Shown: positions 1 to 7,195, counted from the first letter of the stretch. The stretch: DNA of 64,000 bases from Streptomyces sp. CB02009 (GCF_001905825.1 NZ_LIVV01000001.1:917582-981581), one strand, 5' to 3'. Numbers and translations are program-made. The notes: a model not told the origin generated them from the letters alone.

Positions 1-806
1 ACTCGGCGCCGAAGGCCGACATCGCGGTCATCGGCGGCAGCGGCTTCTACGAACTTCTGGAATCGGTACAGCGCGTCGAGGTCACCACCCCGTACGGCGC
101 ACCCTCCGACGCGGTGTCCGTCGGCACCGTGGGCGACCGCAGAGTGGCCTTCCTGCCCCGGCACGGCAGCCACCACGAACTGCCCCCGCACCGCATCAAC
201 TACCGTGCCAACATGTGGGCCCTGCGCTCGCTGGGGGTACGGCAGGTCCTCGCGCCCTGCGCCGTCGGCTCGCTGCGCGCTTCCCTCGGCCCCGGAAGCG
301 TCGTCCTCCCCGACCAGCTCGTCGACCGGACCGCCGGGCGCGTACAGACGTACTACGAGCACGGCGCCACCCACGTGTCGTTCGCCGACCCGTACTGCGC
401 GTCGGGCCGCGCGGCCGTGCTCAAGGCCGCGGGGGAGGCGGGCGCCGACGTCCACGACGGGGGAGTGATGGTGGTCGTCGAAGGCCCCCGGTTCTCCACC
501 CGGGCAGAGTCCCAGTGGTACGCCTCGGCCGGCTGGTCCCTGATCAACATGACCGGGCACCCCGAAGCCGTGCTCGCCCGTGAACTCGCCCTCTGCTACA
601 CCTCCATAGCCCTGGTCACCGACTACGACGCGGGTGTGGAGCACGGCGAAGGCGTCTCGCAGGACGAGGTGTTCCGCGTGTTCGCGGCGAACGTGGAACG
701 ACTGAAGGGCCTGGTCCTGAAGACCGTCGACGCCCTGGAGCGCGAGAGGGAATGCGCGTGCGCGACGGCGCTGGACGGGATGGACCTGCCGTTCGAGCTC
801 CCCTGA
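1..806 (+). CDS. mtnP: S-methyl-5'-thioadenosine phosphorylase, 5' end outside window
   Basis: The reading frame is open from the first bases of the window to the TGA at 804-806, so the true start lies upstream. The visible product begins with a nucleotide-binding loop, IAVIGGSGFYEL, followed by the phosphate-site segment FLPRHG and by NYRANMWAL. It continues with APCAVGSLR and, near the C-terminus, VVEGPRFSTRAES and NMTGHPEAVLARELALCY. These are signatures of the PNP/MTAP phosphorylase family. MTAP cleaves methylthioadenosine to adenine and methylthioribose-1-phosphate in polyamine and SAM salvage. Assignment to MTAP rather than purine nucleoside phosphorylase rests on overall resemblance. 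The gene converges with the acetyltransferase at 882-1394. Confidence 0.88.
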   Translation, partial: SAPKADIAVIGGSGFYELLESVQRVEVTTPYGAPSDAVSVGTVGDRRVAFLPRHGSHHELPPHRINYRANMWALRSLGVRQVLAPCAVGSLRASLGPGSVVLPDQLVDRTAGRVQTYYEHGATHVSFADPYCASGRAAVLKAAGEAGADVHDGGVMVVVEGPRFSTRAESQWYASAGWSLINMTGHPEAVLARELALCYTSIALVTDYDAGVEHGEGVSQDEVFRVFAANVERLKGLVLKTVDALERERECACATALDGMDLPFELP

Positions 807-849
807 CACAGTGGTCGGTACGGGCCAGGTCCCTACCGAGACATGCAGG

Positions 850-881
850 CTGATGCCGGTCACCGCGGTGACCGGCATCAG
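850..881. terminator. bidirectional terminator, perfect 32-bp palindrome
   Basis: The stretch is a perfect inverted repeat, CTGATGCCGGTCACCG followed by its complement, with no unpaired spacer in the DNA. It sits between the mtnP stop (806) and the stop of the convergent acetyltransferase (882). It has no T-run, as is common for actinomycete terminators. Confidence 0.75.
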
Positions 882-1394
882 TCATTCGACCACCGGGCTA
901 CGGCGCTCCACCAGCAGAACGTCGCGCCAGACGCCGTGGTGGCGGGCCACGCGCTCCCGCCGGCCCAGCACGCGGAACCCCGCGGACTCGTGCAGGGCCA
1001 GGCTCGCCGCGTTCTCGGGGAAGATGCCGGCCTGGATCGTCCAGATGCCCGCCTTCTCCGTGGAGCCGATCAACGCCTCCAGCAGCGTGCGCCCCACACC
1101 GACTCCTCGGACCGCGGGGCTGACGTACACAGAGTGCTCGACGACCCCTGCGTATGCGGGACGAGCCGAGACGCGGGACACCGCCGTCCAGCCGACCACC
1201 CGCCGTCGCGGGTCGAGTGCCACGAGCCGGTGGGCCGGCAGCTTGGAGGTGTCGAAGGCGCTCCACGGCGGTGCGACCGTCTCGAACGTGGCGTTTCCCT
1301 CGTCGATGCCCTGCTGGTAGATCGCCATCACGGCGGGCGCATGGTCGTCGGTCATGGGGGCGAGAGCGATTGCGGTGCGTGGGCGTGTGGCCAT
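882..1394 (-). CDS. GNAT N-acetyltransferase, phosphinothricin/arsinothricin type (copy 1)
   Basis: 170-residue single-domain GNAT protein. It shows IYQQGIDEGNATFET near the N-terminus, the central HSVYVSPAVRGVGVGRTLL acetyl-CoA loop (R/Q-x-x-G-x-G/A), and GIWTIQAGIFPEN and GFRVLGRRERVARHHGVWRD toward the C-terminus. These are typical of the phosphinothricin acetyltransferase/ArsN1 group, which acetylates the amino group of phosphinothricin or arsinothricin-like amino acids. The ATG at 1394 has a good Shine-Dalgarno (AAAGGAG, 6 nt away). It lies downstream of, and on the same strand as, the ArsP-like permease. A second, strongly similar 170-residue copy lies at 3860-4372. The arsenic-related role is inferred from context; the substrate is unknown. 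Confidence 0.82.
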   Translation of the reverse strand: MATRPRTAIALAPMTDDHAPAVMAIYQQGIDEGNATFETVAPPWSAFDTSKLPAHRLVALDPRRRVVGWTAVSRVSARPAYAGVVEHSVYVSPAVRGVGVGRTLLEALIGSTEKAGIWTIQAGIFPENAASLALHESAGFRVLGRRERVARHHGVWRDVLLVERRSPVVE

Positions 1395-1511
1395 GCTCGG
1401 CTCCTTTCCGAGTGCGCTCCTGGAAGGTGCGCATGAGCGGGTACGGCGACGCTCCTGTGGCGGCGTCGACCGCCACAGGAGCGTGGGTGGGGGGTGAGGT
1501 GGAGTTCCAGG

Positions 1512-2633
1512 TCAGAGAATCGCCAGGGAGACCAGACCGATGCCCACGCTGCCGAGCAGGCCCACGCCGAGGTAGAACACGAAGACCTTCGCCTTCACGA
1601 CGCTCTTGACGGCCACCATCGCCGGGATCGTGGTGATGGCACCGCCGAGGAGGAAGGTGACACCCGCGGCAGCGACCATGCCCTGGTCCAGGAGGCCCTC
1701 GACGACCGGGATCGCGCCGACGCCGTTGAGGTAGAGAGGGACGCTGATGAGCCCGGCGACCAGGACGGACAGAACGCCGTCCGTGCCCAGGATGCCCGAC
1801 ACGACGTCGGTGGGAACGTAGCGGACGATCAGGGCTTCGAGGACGATGGCGAGCAGCAGCCACTTGCCCAGGATCAGGGAGTCGCTGACGATCTCCTTGA
1901 GGATCTCGCCGGCGCGCAGGTTCTTGATGTCACGCCGGACGAGCACACGCCACGGAGTCCCGTCGTCATCCTCGTCGTTCCGTGCGGCGGTGGAGCAGCC
2001 TCCTGCAGCAGGCTCGGGCTCCTGTGCGGCGCCTCCGCAGCCACCCTCGGACGTGCCGCCGCCGGCACCGCCGCCACCGACGGTCACGGGCTCGGGCACG
2101 GTCGCCTTCGCCGTGGAGCACGCCGTCTCGGGAACGGTCACCGTCTCCTGGGAGCAGGTCTTCGCGGGCTTCTTCTCCTCGGTGGAGTCGAGCAGCGGAT
2201 CGGCGAACCGCCCACGCCGTTCGAGCGCCAGGACGATGAGACCCGCGCCGAAGCTCAGCACCAAGGCGCCGATCAGGCGAGCCGTGGCGATGGGGAGCCC
2301 GAGCTGGGCGGCGGAGAGCGCGTAGATCTCCGGGTCCATGGAGGGAGAGGCGATCCAGAACGACATGACCGCCGAGAGCGGCACGCCGGCTATCAGGAAG
2401 CGGCGGATCAGCGGGATCACGGTGAAGGAGCAGAAGGGGCTGAACGCTCCGATGGCCGTGACGATGGCGATGCCGAGGACGCCCCTGCGCCCGTGGGCGA
2501 AGCTGCGGCGCGCGACCACGTCGATCGACAGACGCTGTACGGCGATCCCCAGGACGATGGCGACCAGGAACCACGGGAGATAGTGCAGCACCTCGAACAG
2601 GATGAACCGGCCAAGGGCCAGCAATTCGTCCAC
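1512..2633 (-). CDS. ArsP-like permease (DUF318/YraQ family) with Cys-rich loop
   Basis: Predicted 373-residue integral membrane protein. The GTG at 2633 is preferred because AGAGAGG lies 7 nt upstream; the open frame extends further upstream but that part looks non-coding. N- and C-terminal halves each contain several hydrophobic segments and GAFSPFCSFTVIPL- and SVPLYLNGVGAIPV-like motifs, as in permeases of the DUF318/ArsP family, which export trivalent organoarsenicals. The halves are joined by a cytoplasmic-looking loop of about 90 residues rich in Gly, Glu and Cys (ETACSTA, GGCGGAA, GGCSTA). Such cysteines could bind As(III) or another soft metal, but that is inference. It is divergent from the ArsR gene at 3033, with a candidate ArsR operator just upstream. 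Other DUF318 members are of unknown substrate. Confidence 0.8.
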   Translation of the reverse strand: MDELLALGRFILFEVLHYLPWFLVAIVLGIAVQRLSIDVVARRSFAHGRRGVLGIAIVTAIGAFSPFCSFTVIPLIRRFLIAGVPLSAVMSFWIASPSMDPEIYALSAAQLGLPIATARLIGALVLSFGAGLIVLALERRGRFADPLLDSTEEKKPAKTCSQETVTVPETACSTAKATVPEPVTVGGGGAGGGTSEGGCGGAAQEPEPAAGGCSTAARNDEDDDGTPWRVLVRRDIKNLRAGEILKEIVSDSLILGKWLLLAIVLEALIVRYVPTDVVSGILGTDGVLSVLVAGLISVPLYLNGVGAIPVVEGLLDQGMVAAAGVTFLLGGAITTIPAMVAVKSVVKAKVFVFYLGVGLLGSVGIGLVSLAIL

Positions 2634-2739
2634 AGGTGAACCTCTCTGAGACGGTGACACATGAGGGGGAGCGGCGCCGTGCAGGAACGTACGGGGAACG
2701 TGGCGAGCCGCGTGGGGAGGCTCGATCGGCATCCCCTTT

Positions 2740-2755
2740 ATCGAATATCGATGAT
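2740..2755. promoter_or_regulatory. candidate ArsR operator upstream of permease
   Basis: ATCGAATATCGATGAT is an AT-rich interrupted palindrome in an otherwise GC-rich divergent region. Read on the minus strand it gives CATCGAT-ATTCGAT. The same two blocks recur at 3012-3028 with three extra bases between them, just before the ArsR gene. Confidence 0.55.
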
Positions 2756-3011
2756 AGACGATTAAAGAGATGCCCGGCAATGGGGATCTCGGGTCCCTCG
2801 TCGCGCCTGGGAAGCCCGCCCTGCGCTTCCGGTGGCGGTTGCCAGGGAGTGAGCCTTGTTCCCAGGTCGCACCGGGGTGGCTACCTTTCATGTGGTGTCT
2901 ACACAGTCGCTCGCGGCCGCAGTCTCGTGCGTGCCTGTGGCGCTGGCGGGCCTCGATGGGGCCTCCGCAGGTCCCGTCTGCGTGGAGCGAACCTTGCCGT
3001 CGCGGGTGGTC

Positions 3012-3028
3012 ATCGAATAACATCGATG
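3012..3028. promoter_or_regulatory. candidate ArsR operator at arsR start
   Basis: ATCGAATAACATCGATG ends five bases before the ArsR ATG at 3033 and repeats the blocks seen at 2740-2755. Its position over the presumed transcription start suggests autorepression. No Shine-Dalgarno lies between it and the ATG, so the mRNA may be leaderless. Confidence 0.55.
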
Positions 3029-3032
3029 GATC

Positions 3033-3362
3033 ATGAGCGGTACGATGAATGCCCAGCTGATCGACCGAAGCACGGCCGAGTCCTACGCAACCTGGTTCAA
3101 GGCCCTCTCCGACCCCACTCGCGTGCAGATCCTCAATCTCCTCGCGCTGGCAACAGGGCCGATGAGTGTCGGAGAGATCGTGGACCGGATGGGCGTCGGA
3201 CAGTCGACGGTGTCCCACCACCTGAAGCTGCTCGCCGACGTGCGATTCGTCCTGCGCGAGCGCCAGGGGACCTCGATGCTCTACTCCATCAACGTCGCCT
3301 GCGTGGCCTGCTTCCCCAGTGCGGCCGACGCCGTCATGGGCCGCCCCGCGGCCTCGGCGTAA
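3033..3362 (+). CDS. arsR: ArsR-family metalloregulator 1
   Basis: 109-residue winged-helix repressor. It has the family core FKALSDPTRVQILNLLA, the recognition helix GVGQSTVSHHLKLLAD and a wing ending RQGTSMLYSIN. A C-terminal CVACF motif provides a vicinal cysteine pair that could be the As(III)/Sb(III) site. The classical ELCVCD motif on helix alpha-3 is absent (GPMSVGEIVDRM instead), so the sensor site seems to have moved to the C-terminus, as in some actinobacterial ArsR proteins. It is transcribed away from the permease, with 11 bp separating its stop from the next arsR. A second ATG at 3045 is also possible. Confidence 0.88.
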   Translation: MSGTMNAQLIDRSTAESYATWFKALSDPTRVQILNLLALATGPMSVGEIVDRMGVGQSTVSHHLKLLADVRFVLRERQGTSMLYSINVACVACFPSAADAVMGRPAASA

Positions 3363-3373
3363 GGACCGTCCCC

Positions 3374-3769
3374 TTGACCAAGTCGACCCCGCACATACCC
3401 GGTGCGGCCCCTACCGCCTGCTGCCCACCCATCGTGACCGCCGCGCTGTCCGAAGGGGACGCCGAGATCATGGCGGCGATGTTCAAGGCGCTGGCCGACC
3501 CCGTCCGACTCCGCCTCCTGTCCAGAGTGGCCTCGCACCCCAGCGGTGAGGCATGCGTCTGCGACATAGCCGACGTGGGTGTCTCCCAGCCCACGGTCAG
3601 CCACCATCTGAAGAAGCTCCGGGAAGCGGGCCTGCTCACTTCCGAGCGGCGCGGCACCTGGGTGTACTACCGCCCGGCGCCCGGCGTCCTGGCCTCGCTG
3701 GGCGAGTTTCTCGCCGACACCGAGAAGGCCGGCCAGGAAGAGATCGCTCTGGCGGCCCAGGCATCCTGA
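3374..3769 (+). CDS. arsR: ArsR-family metalloregulator 2
   Basis: 131 residues from a TTG at 3374, with AAGGACC 7 nt upstream. The product has an N-terminal CCPP motif, FKALADPVRLRLLSRVA, the metal motif EACVCDIADVGVSQPTVSHH and a wing SERRGTWVYYR. The CVC triad is the classical trivalent arsenic site of ArsR. The TTG start is chosen because it retains the CCPP motif, which is also present in the third ArsR (4669-5031). It follows regulator 1 by 11 bp and is probably co-transcribed with it. The upstream part of the same open frame (from 2636) is not coding. Confidence 0.88.
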   Translation: MTKSTPHIPGAAPTACCPPIVTAALSEGDAEIMAAMFKALADPVRLRLLSRVASHPSGEACVCDIADVGVSQPTVSHHLKKLREAGLLTSERRGTWVYYRPAPGVLASLGEFLADTEKAGQEEIALAAQAS

Positions 3770-3773
3770 CGTT

Positions 3774-3809
3774 CGGCGCCGCCGCCCCTGAACAGGGGAG
3801 GCGGCGCCG
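3774..3809. terminator. bidirectional terminator after arsR 2
   Basis: CGGCGCCGCC pairs with GGCGGCGCCG, then one G/A mismatch and a CCCCT/AGGGG inner stem. It lies between convergent arsR 2 (ends 3769) and acetyltransferase copy 2 (ends 3860). Confidence 0.7.
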
Positions 3810-3859
3810 TTCTGTCTTGGTGTGCAGGCATGCATGCGGGCATGCGTGCTTCCTTGCTG

Positions 3860-4372
3860 TCAGCCGATGCGCGGGCTGCGACGCTCCACGAGGACGGTGT
3901 CGCGCCAGACACCGTGGTGGCGGCCGACACGTTCGCGCGTGCCGATGATCCGGAAGCCCGCACGGGCGTGGACGGCGAGGCTGGCGCAGTTCTCAGGGAA
4001 GATCCCGGACTGAATCGTCCAGATCCCGGCCGCCTCGGTGGAGTCGATGAGTGCCGTCAGCAGCACCGAGGCGACGCCGCGCCCCCGTGCATCGGGGTGT
4101 ACGTAGACGGAGTGCTCGACGACTCCGGCGTACGCGCACCGGTCGGAGACCTTCGTGGCCGCCACCCATCCGAGCACCCCGCCGGCCTCGTCGACCGCGG
4201 CGAATCGATGCTCGGGCATCTTGGCCGCGTCGAACTGTGCCCAGGTCGGAGCGACGGTCTCGAAGGTGGCGTTGCCCTCGTCGATGCCGGCCTGGTAGAT
4301 CGCGACGACCTCGTCGGCGTGATCGGCTGTGAGCGGTACGACGGTGATGGTGCGGGTGGCTGATCCGGTCAT
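3860..4372 (-). CDS. GNAT N-acetyltransferase, phosphinothricin/arsinothricin type (copy 2)
   Basis: 170-residue GNAT protein, the same length as copy 1 at 882-1394. It shares long identical blocks with it, for example AGIDEGNATFETVAP versus QGIDEGNATFETVAP, and YAGVVEHSVYV, GIWTIQ, GIFPEN and RHHGVWRD. The acetyl-CoA loop is DARGRGVASVLL. The ATG at 4372 is the natural start by alignment with copy 1. The pair most likely arose by duplication within this locus. As with copy 1, acetylation of a phosphinothricin- or arsinothricin-like amino acid is inferred from family membership and ars context. Confidence 0.82.
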   Translation of the reverse strand: MTGSATRTITVVPLTADHADEVVAIYQAGIDEGNATFETVAPTWAQFDAAKMPEHRFAAVDEAGGVLGWVAATKVSDRCAYAGVVEHSVYVHPDARGRGVASVLLTALIDSTEAAGIWTIQSGIFPENCASLAVHARAGFRIIGTRERVGRHHGVWRDTVLVERRSPRIG

Positions 4373-4561
4373 GGGACGGAGTCTCCCAGACGGTGGTGTG
4401 AGGCCGGGGCCGAGGCGGGCGTGGGGGAGTGGACGGGCGCTGAACGGACACTCGGTGTCTTTTCCCGAAGGGTGCCCAGCGTCGTAGTGCGCACGGCGCT
4501 CAGCGGTCAGGATGCATCGCGTGTGCGCTGAGCGGGACTTCGTTCCGCTTCGATCGATCCG

Positions 4562-4588
4562 CCCGGCCCCCGTCGTGTTCGGGCCGGG
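4562..4588. terminator. hairpin downstream of arsR 3
   Basis: CCCGGCCC pairs with GGGCCGGG about 80 bp beyond the arsR 3 stop on the minus strand. The rest of the 4373-4668 gap holds only an imperfect inverted repeat (GCGCTCAGC/GCTGAGCG near 4495-4535) and no convincing gene. Confidence 0.5.
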
Positions 4589-4668
4589 GTGGCCGTCGGC
4601 GTTCTGGGCGGAATGACCGGACTGGGCGGCGCGGAGTTCCGAGAGCGCCCCCGTGGCCGTGAGGCCGG

Positions 4669-5031
4669 TCAGGCCGAGGCAGCCTTGGTGAGAAGGGCTC
4701 CCATGGCCGCGAGCACGGTGGGCTCGACGCGGTAGTACACCCATGTGCCGCGCCGTTCCGAGGAGAGCAGCCCGGCTTCCTTCAGCTTTTTCAAGTGGTG
4801 GGAGACGGTGGGCTGGGAGACGCCGACGTCGGAGATGTCGCAGACGCACGCCTCGCCGCCCTCGTGCGAGGCGACGGAGGAGAAGAGCCGCAGCCGTACC
4901 GGATCGCCCAGCGCTTTGAACATGACGGCGGTCCGCTCAGCCTCCTCGGCGGTCAGCGGCCGCTCGTTGAGAGGCGGGCAGCAGAGCTCCGTCTCGGGCT
5001 CCAGTACAGGCAGCACCTTCGCGTTCGACAT
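4669..5031 (-). CDS. arsR: ArsR-family metalloregulator 3
   Basis: 120 residues from the ATG at 5031. It has an N-terminal ELCCPPLNERPLTAEEAER, the core FKALGDPVRLRLFSSVA, the metal motif EACVCDISDVGVSQPTVSHH and a wing SERRGTWVYYRVEP. It is a close paralogue of regulator 2: both carry CCPP and CVCD, giving five conserved cysteines. The start codon overlaps the first of two direct-repeat operators (5035-5055 and 5090-5110), so the mRNA is probably nearly leaderless and self-repressed. Its own target may include the divergent remnant gene at 5175 or genes deleted there. Confidence 0.87.
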   Translation of the reverse strand: MSNAKVLPVLEPETELCCPPLNERPLTAEEAERTAVMFKALGDPVRLRLFSSVASHEGGEACVCDISDVGVSQPTVSHHLKKLKEAGLLSSERRGTWVYYRVEPTVLAAMGALLTKAASA

Positions 5032-5034
5032 GTA

Positions 5035-5055
5035 TCTATGTTGACACATGTCGAA
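5035..5055. promoter_or_regulatory. ArsR 3 operator copy 1
   Basis: TCTATGTTGACACATGTCGA followed by A. It matches 19 of 21 bases with the copy at 5090-5110. Its right part forms an inverted repeat with the start of the gene: TCGACATG at 5025-5032 against CATGTCGA at 5047-5054. This is a plausible ArsR binding site. Confidence 0.65.
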
Positions 5056-5089
5056 CCAGTCAACCCGTACGGTGCGGGTTAGATAGACG

Positions 5090-5110
5090 TCTATGTTGAC
5101 GCTTGTCGAA
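5090..5110. promoter_or_regulatory. ArsR 3 operator copy 2
   Basis: TCTATGTTGACGCTTGTCGA followed by A, a near-identical direct repeat of 5035-5055 spaced 55 bp start to start. It lies upstream of the divergent remnant gene at 5175, so it may originally have served a rightward promoter. Confidence 0.65.
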
Positions 5111-5174
5111 TCAGGTGCCATGCTGAAAGCGCAAGACATCGACGAACGTCGAATCAAAGGGGAAGATCCGCACG

Positions 5175-5726
5175 ATGGCGGCCATCCCGGAGCATTCCCG
5201 GGAGGCCATGGAACGTGCGCTGGCCTTCCTCGACGCGGGCAGGATGGACGAGTACGCCGACGCCGCGGTCGACATCCTGATGAATACGGCGTGCCTCGAC
5301 GGGATCACCAACGGCTCGCGCGTCCGCCGGTTCCTGCTGCGCCGCCTCACCGCCCTCACCGAGGCCGAGGCCGTCCAGGTGAGTTCCAACACGCGGCGTC
5401 TGCTGCGTCACGCGGAGCTCGACACGAGCGTGCGCGTGCCGGCCCCGACCCTGACCGTGACGGGGGAGCACGACGCCTTCACCACCCCGGCGCAGTGTCG
5501 CCGGATGGCCGCGGCGTGCGGAAGGGGGTGGTTCGCGGAAGTCGCCGAGAGCGACCACATGCTCTTCCTGGAACGGCCGACGGAGATCATCGACCTGGTG
5601 ACCCGCTTCCTGGCCGACGAGCCGCTGCACGGACTGCCCTACTGCACGCGGGTCGAGCAGCTCTCCGCGCCCTCCCTCCCGGCGCCCCGGGCCGTCGCAC
5701 CGGGGGCAGGAGGGATGACCGGCTGA
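5175..5726 (+). pseudogene. truncated alpha/beta-hydrolase (C-terminal half)
   Basis: The 183-residue frame from the ATG at 5175 (AAAGGGGA lies about 9 nt upstream) carries the C-terminal features of an alpha/beta-hydrolase: lid-like helices, then TLTVTGEHDAFTTP with the acid residue and AESDHMLFLERP with the catalytic histidine, then a low-complexity Pro/Ala tail. The first half of the fold is missing, including the beta1-beta4 strands and the G-x-S-x-G nucleophile elbow. The upstream sequence has in-frame stops and becomes the ArsR operator region. I infer that a deletion fused an arsR promoter region to the 3' half of a hydrolase gene. It could still be translated but should not be catalytic. 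Confidence 0.65.
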
Positions 5727-5769
5727 GCGGACCGGGCCAGGAGGGAGCCCCGGCCGAGCGGACGGGGCG

Positions 5770-6528
5770 TCAGGCCGCAGGGAACGCGGCCAGGGCGATC
5801 GGCGCGCTGGTGGGCCGGGCCGAGCCACCGGCTGGCTCGATCGTGATCCCCATGCCGGTCGCCCCGCCCACCGGCCCGTCCATCAGCGTCGCGGTGGTGG
5901 TGCGGTCCGGGTCGAGGAGGCCCGCCGGGCGCATCGTCCCCCGGTCGTCGAACCACAGTTGGTAGACCGTGCCGCGGGGCGGTACGGCCAGGTCCGAGGC
6001 CGTGAAGACCGCCTGGTCGAGGCTCCTGGAGACGACGACGGCGCCTGTCGCGCCTTGCGGAAGCGCGGTCGCCGTGAGTCGGGCGTCAGGCGCGGCCAGG
6101 ACCGCCGCCACCTCGCCGGCCGCCTGCTGGACCCGTCGGGTCTCCCGCTCCGCGTCCTGCGCCAGCCGGTGCTGCACGACGGCCGTCCCGCCGAGCAGGA
6201 CCGCGGAGGCGATGTTCGCGGCCAAGGCCCACAGCAGACCCCGACGGGCCCGGCCCCTGGACGGTGTGTCCCGGGCGGGCGCGGCGGGGACCGCCGCCGG
6301 TTCCTGCCGTACCTGGGTGATCCGGCGCAGCACGTCCTCCTTGAGCGACGGCGGCACCGGAGCCGACGCCACGAGGCCGAGCCCCGCCGCTGTCTCCGAG
6401 AGCGCCGCCACCTCCTCGGCACAGGACGCGCACACGGCCAGGTGCCGCTCGTACTCCCGACGCTCCTCGTCGCTCAGCGCGTGCAGGGCGTAGGCGCCGG
6501 AAAGCATGTGTGGATCATCCGTGTTCAC
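5770..6528 (-). CDS. RskA-type anti-sigma factor (copy A)
   Basis: 252 residues. The N-terminal cytoplasmic part has the zinc anti-sigma motif H-x3-C-x2-C (HLAVCASC). A single membrane helix follows (GLLWALAANIASAVLLGGTA, around residue 110), then an extracytoplasmic RskA/DUF4880-like domain with VYQLWFDDRGTMRPAGLL and GGATGMGITIEPAGGS. It resembles the second copy at 13101-13850, including the conserved YQLW and MRPAGL blocks. The GTG start at 6528 overlaps the TGA of a 44-codon sigma remnant (GTGA), the same translational coupling as in intact sigK-rskA pairs. Its cognate full-length sigma factor is missing here, so it is either an orphan or acts on another sigma factor. Confidence 0.85.
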   Translation of the reverse strand: MNTDDPHMLSGAYALHALSDEERREYERHLAVCASCAEEVAALSETAAGLGLVASAPVPPSLKEDVLRRITQVRQEPAAVPAAPARDTPSRGRARRGLLWALAANIASAVLLGGTAVVQHRLAQDAERETRRVQQAAGEVAAVLAAPDARLTATALPQGATGAVVVSRSLDQAVFTASDLAVPPRGTVYQLWFDDRGTMRPAGLLDPDRTTTATLMDGPVGGATGMGITIEPAGGSARPTSAPIALAAFPAA

Positions 6529-6659
6529 GCTGTCACCCCCAGGCGGTCGCACAGCCGTGTCAGACCTTTCCGCATCCGGGACGTGGCCCTCCCCGGCGGC
6601 TCCGCGAGGTGCTCGGCCCCTCCACGGTAGGCCAGCCCCTCGTCGTGGGCGAGGGGCAT
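6525..6659 (-). pseudogene. sigma-K region 4 remnant / 44-residue sigma4-only peptide
   Basis: Reading from the ATG at 6659 (GGAG 5 nt upstream), the 44-residue frame ends SRMRKGLTRLCDRLGVTA. It aligns from end to end with the last residues of the intact SigK at 13847-14512 (TRMRDGLIRLRDCMGVTT). The shared part is only the region 4.2 helix-turn-helix; regions 2 and 4.1 are absent and the upstream DNA belongs to the XRE gene. Several core positions are altered (for example LAYRGGAEHLAEPP versus LTYREVAASLRTPL), consistent with decay. The Shine-Dalgarno and coupling to the anti-sigma gene are preserved, so a small sigma4 peptide could still be made. Confidence 0.6.
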
Positions 6660-6703
6660 GGATCTCCGCCGAACGACCGGGCGACGGGCGCCCGGCGGCG
6701 CGC

Positions 6704-7195
6704 TCAGCCCGCGACGGGGACGGTGAGCAGGACGTGGAGGATCAGGGACCAGCAGCCCCAGGCCGCGGCCGCGTTGCGCCACCTGCGGCGGCGGAGCCGC
6801 GATACCGGGTCGGGGCGGTGCGGCCCCACCGGCAGACCGGCGGGCAGGGCTCGGATCACGCGCGGTGGCAGCGGAGCGGCCAGGTGTGCCGGGGTCCGGG
6901 TGGCCGGTTCGGCGGTGGGCCGGGCCGGGCGGGGAACGACGGGGGAGGAGGCGGCGAGGCCGGCCAGGAAGGCCGCGTACGCCCGGCGACGGGCACCGCG
7001 CGGCGACGTGCGGCCCGACTCCCAGGCGCCCACGGTGGCGCTGGTGACCCCGAAGGCCGCCGCGACCTGTGCGCGGGACAGCCCCCAGGCCTCGCGGAGC
7101 CCGAGACGGGTCGCCGGTGCGGGCAGGTCGGGGACGCGGCGGGCCCGGAGGACGGTCGGGTGCGGAGTGGCGACAGAGGCGACAGAGAGGTTCAT
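6704..7195 (-). CDS. XRE-family helix-turn-helix regulator with C-terminal hydrophobic tail
   Basis: About 163 residues. The XRE domain is LREAWGLSRAQVAAAFGVTS followed by ATVGAWESGRTSPRGARRRA. A Pro/Ala-rich linker follows, and the C-terminus has a basic stretch (SRLRRRRWRN) and one hydrophobic segment (WGCWSLILHVLLTVPVAG), suggesting membrane attachment. The start is uncertain: the ATG at 7195 gives MNLSVASVATP, but GTG/ATG codons at 7213 and 7210 are also in frame. No target is evident. It precedes the orphan anti-sigma module on the same strand. Confidence 0.7.
   Translation of the reverse strand: MNLSVASVATPHPTVLRARRVPDLPAPATRLGLREAWGLSRAQVAAAFGVTSATVGAWESGRTSPRGARRRAYAAFLAGLAASSPVVPRPARPTAEPATRTPAHLAAPLPPRVIRALPAGLPVGPHRPDPVSRLRRRRWRNAAAAWGCWSLILHVLLTVPVAG

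Noticed and set aside
1494..2639. Long plus-strand ORF opposite the ArsP-like permease
   Set aside because: It is the antisense shadow of the permease: composition is Asp/Gly/Arg-rich with no domain, whereas the minus strand shows clear membrane segments.
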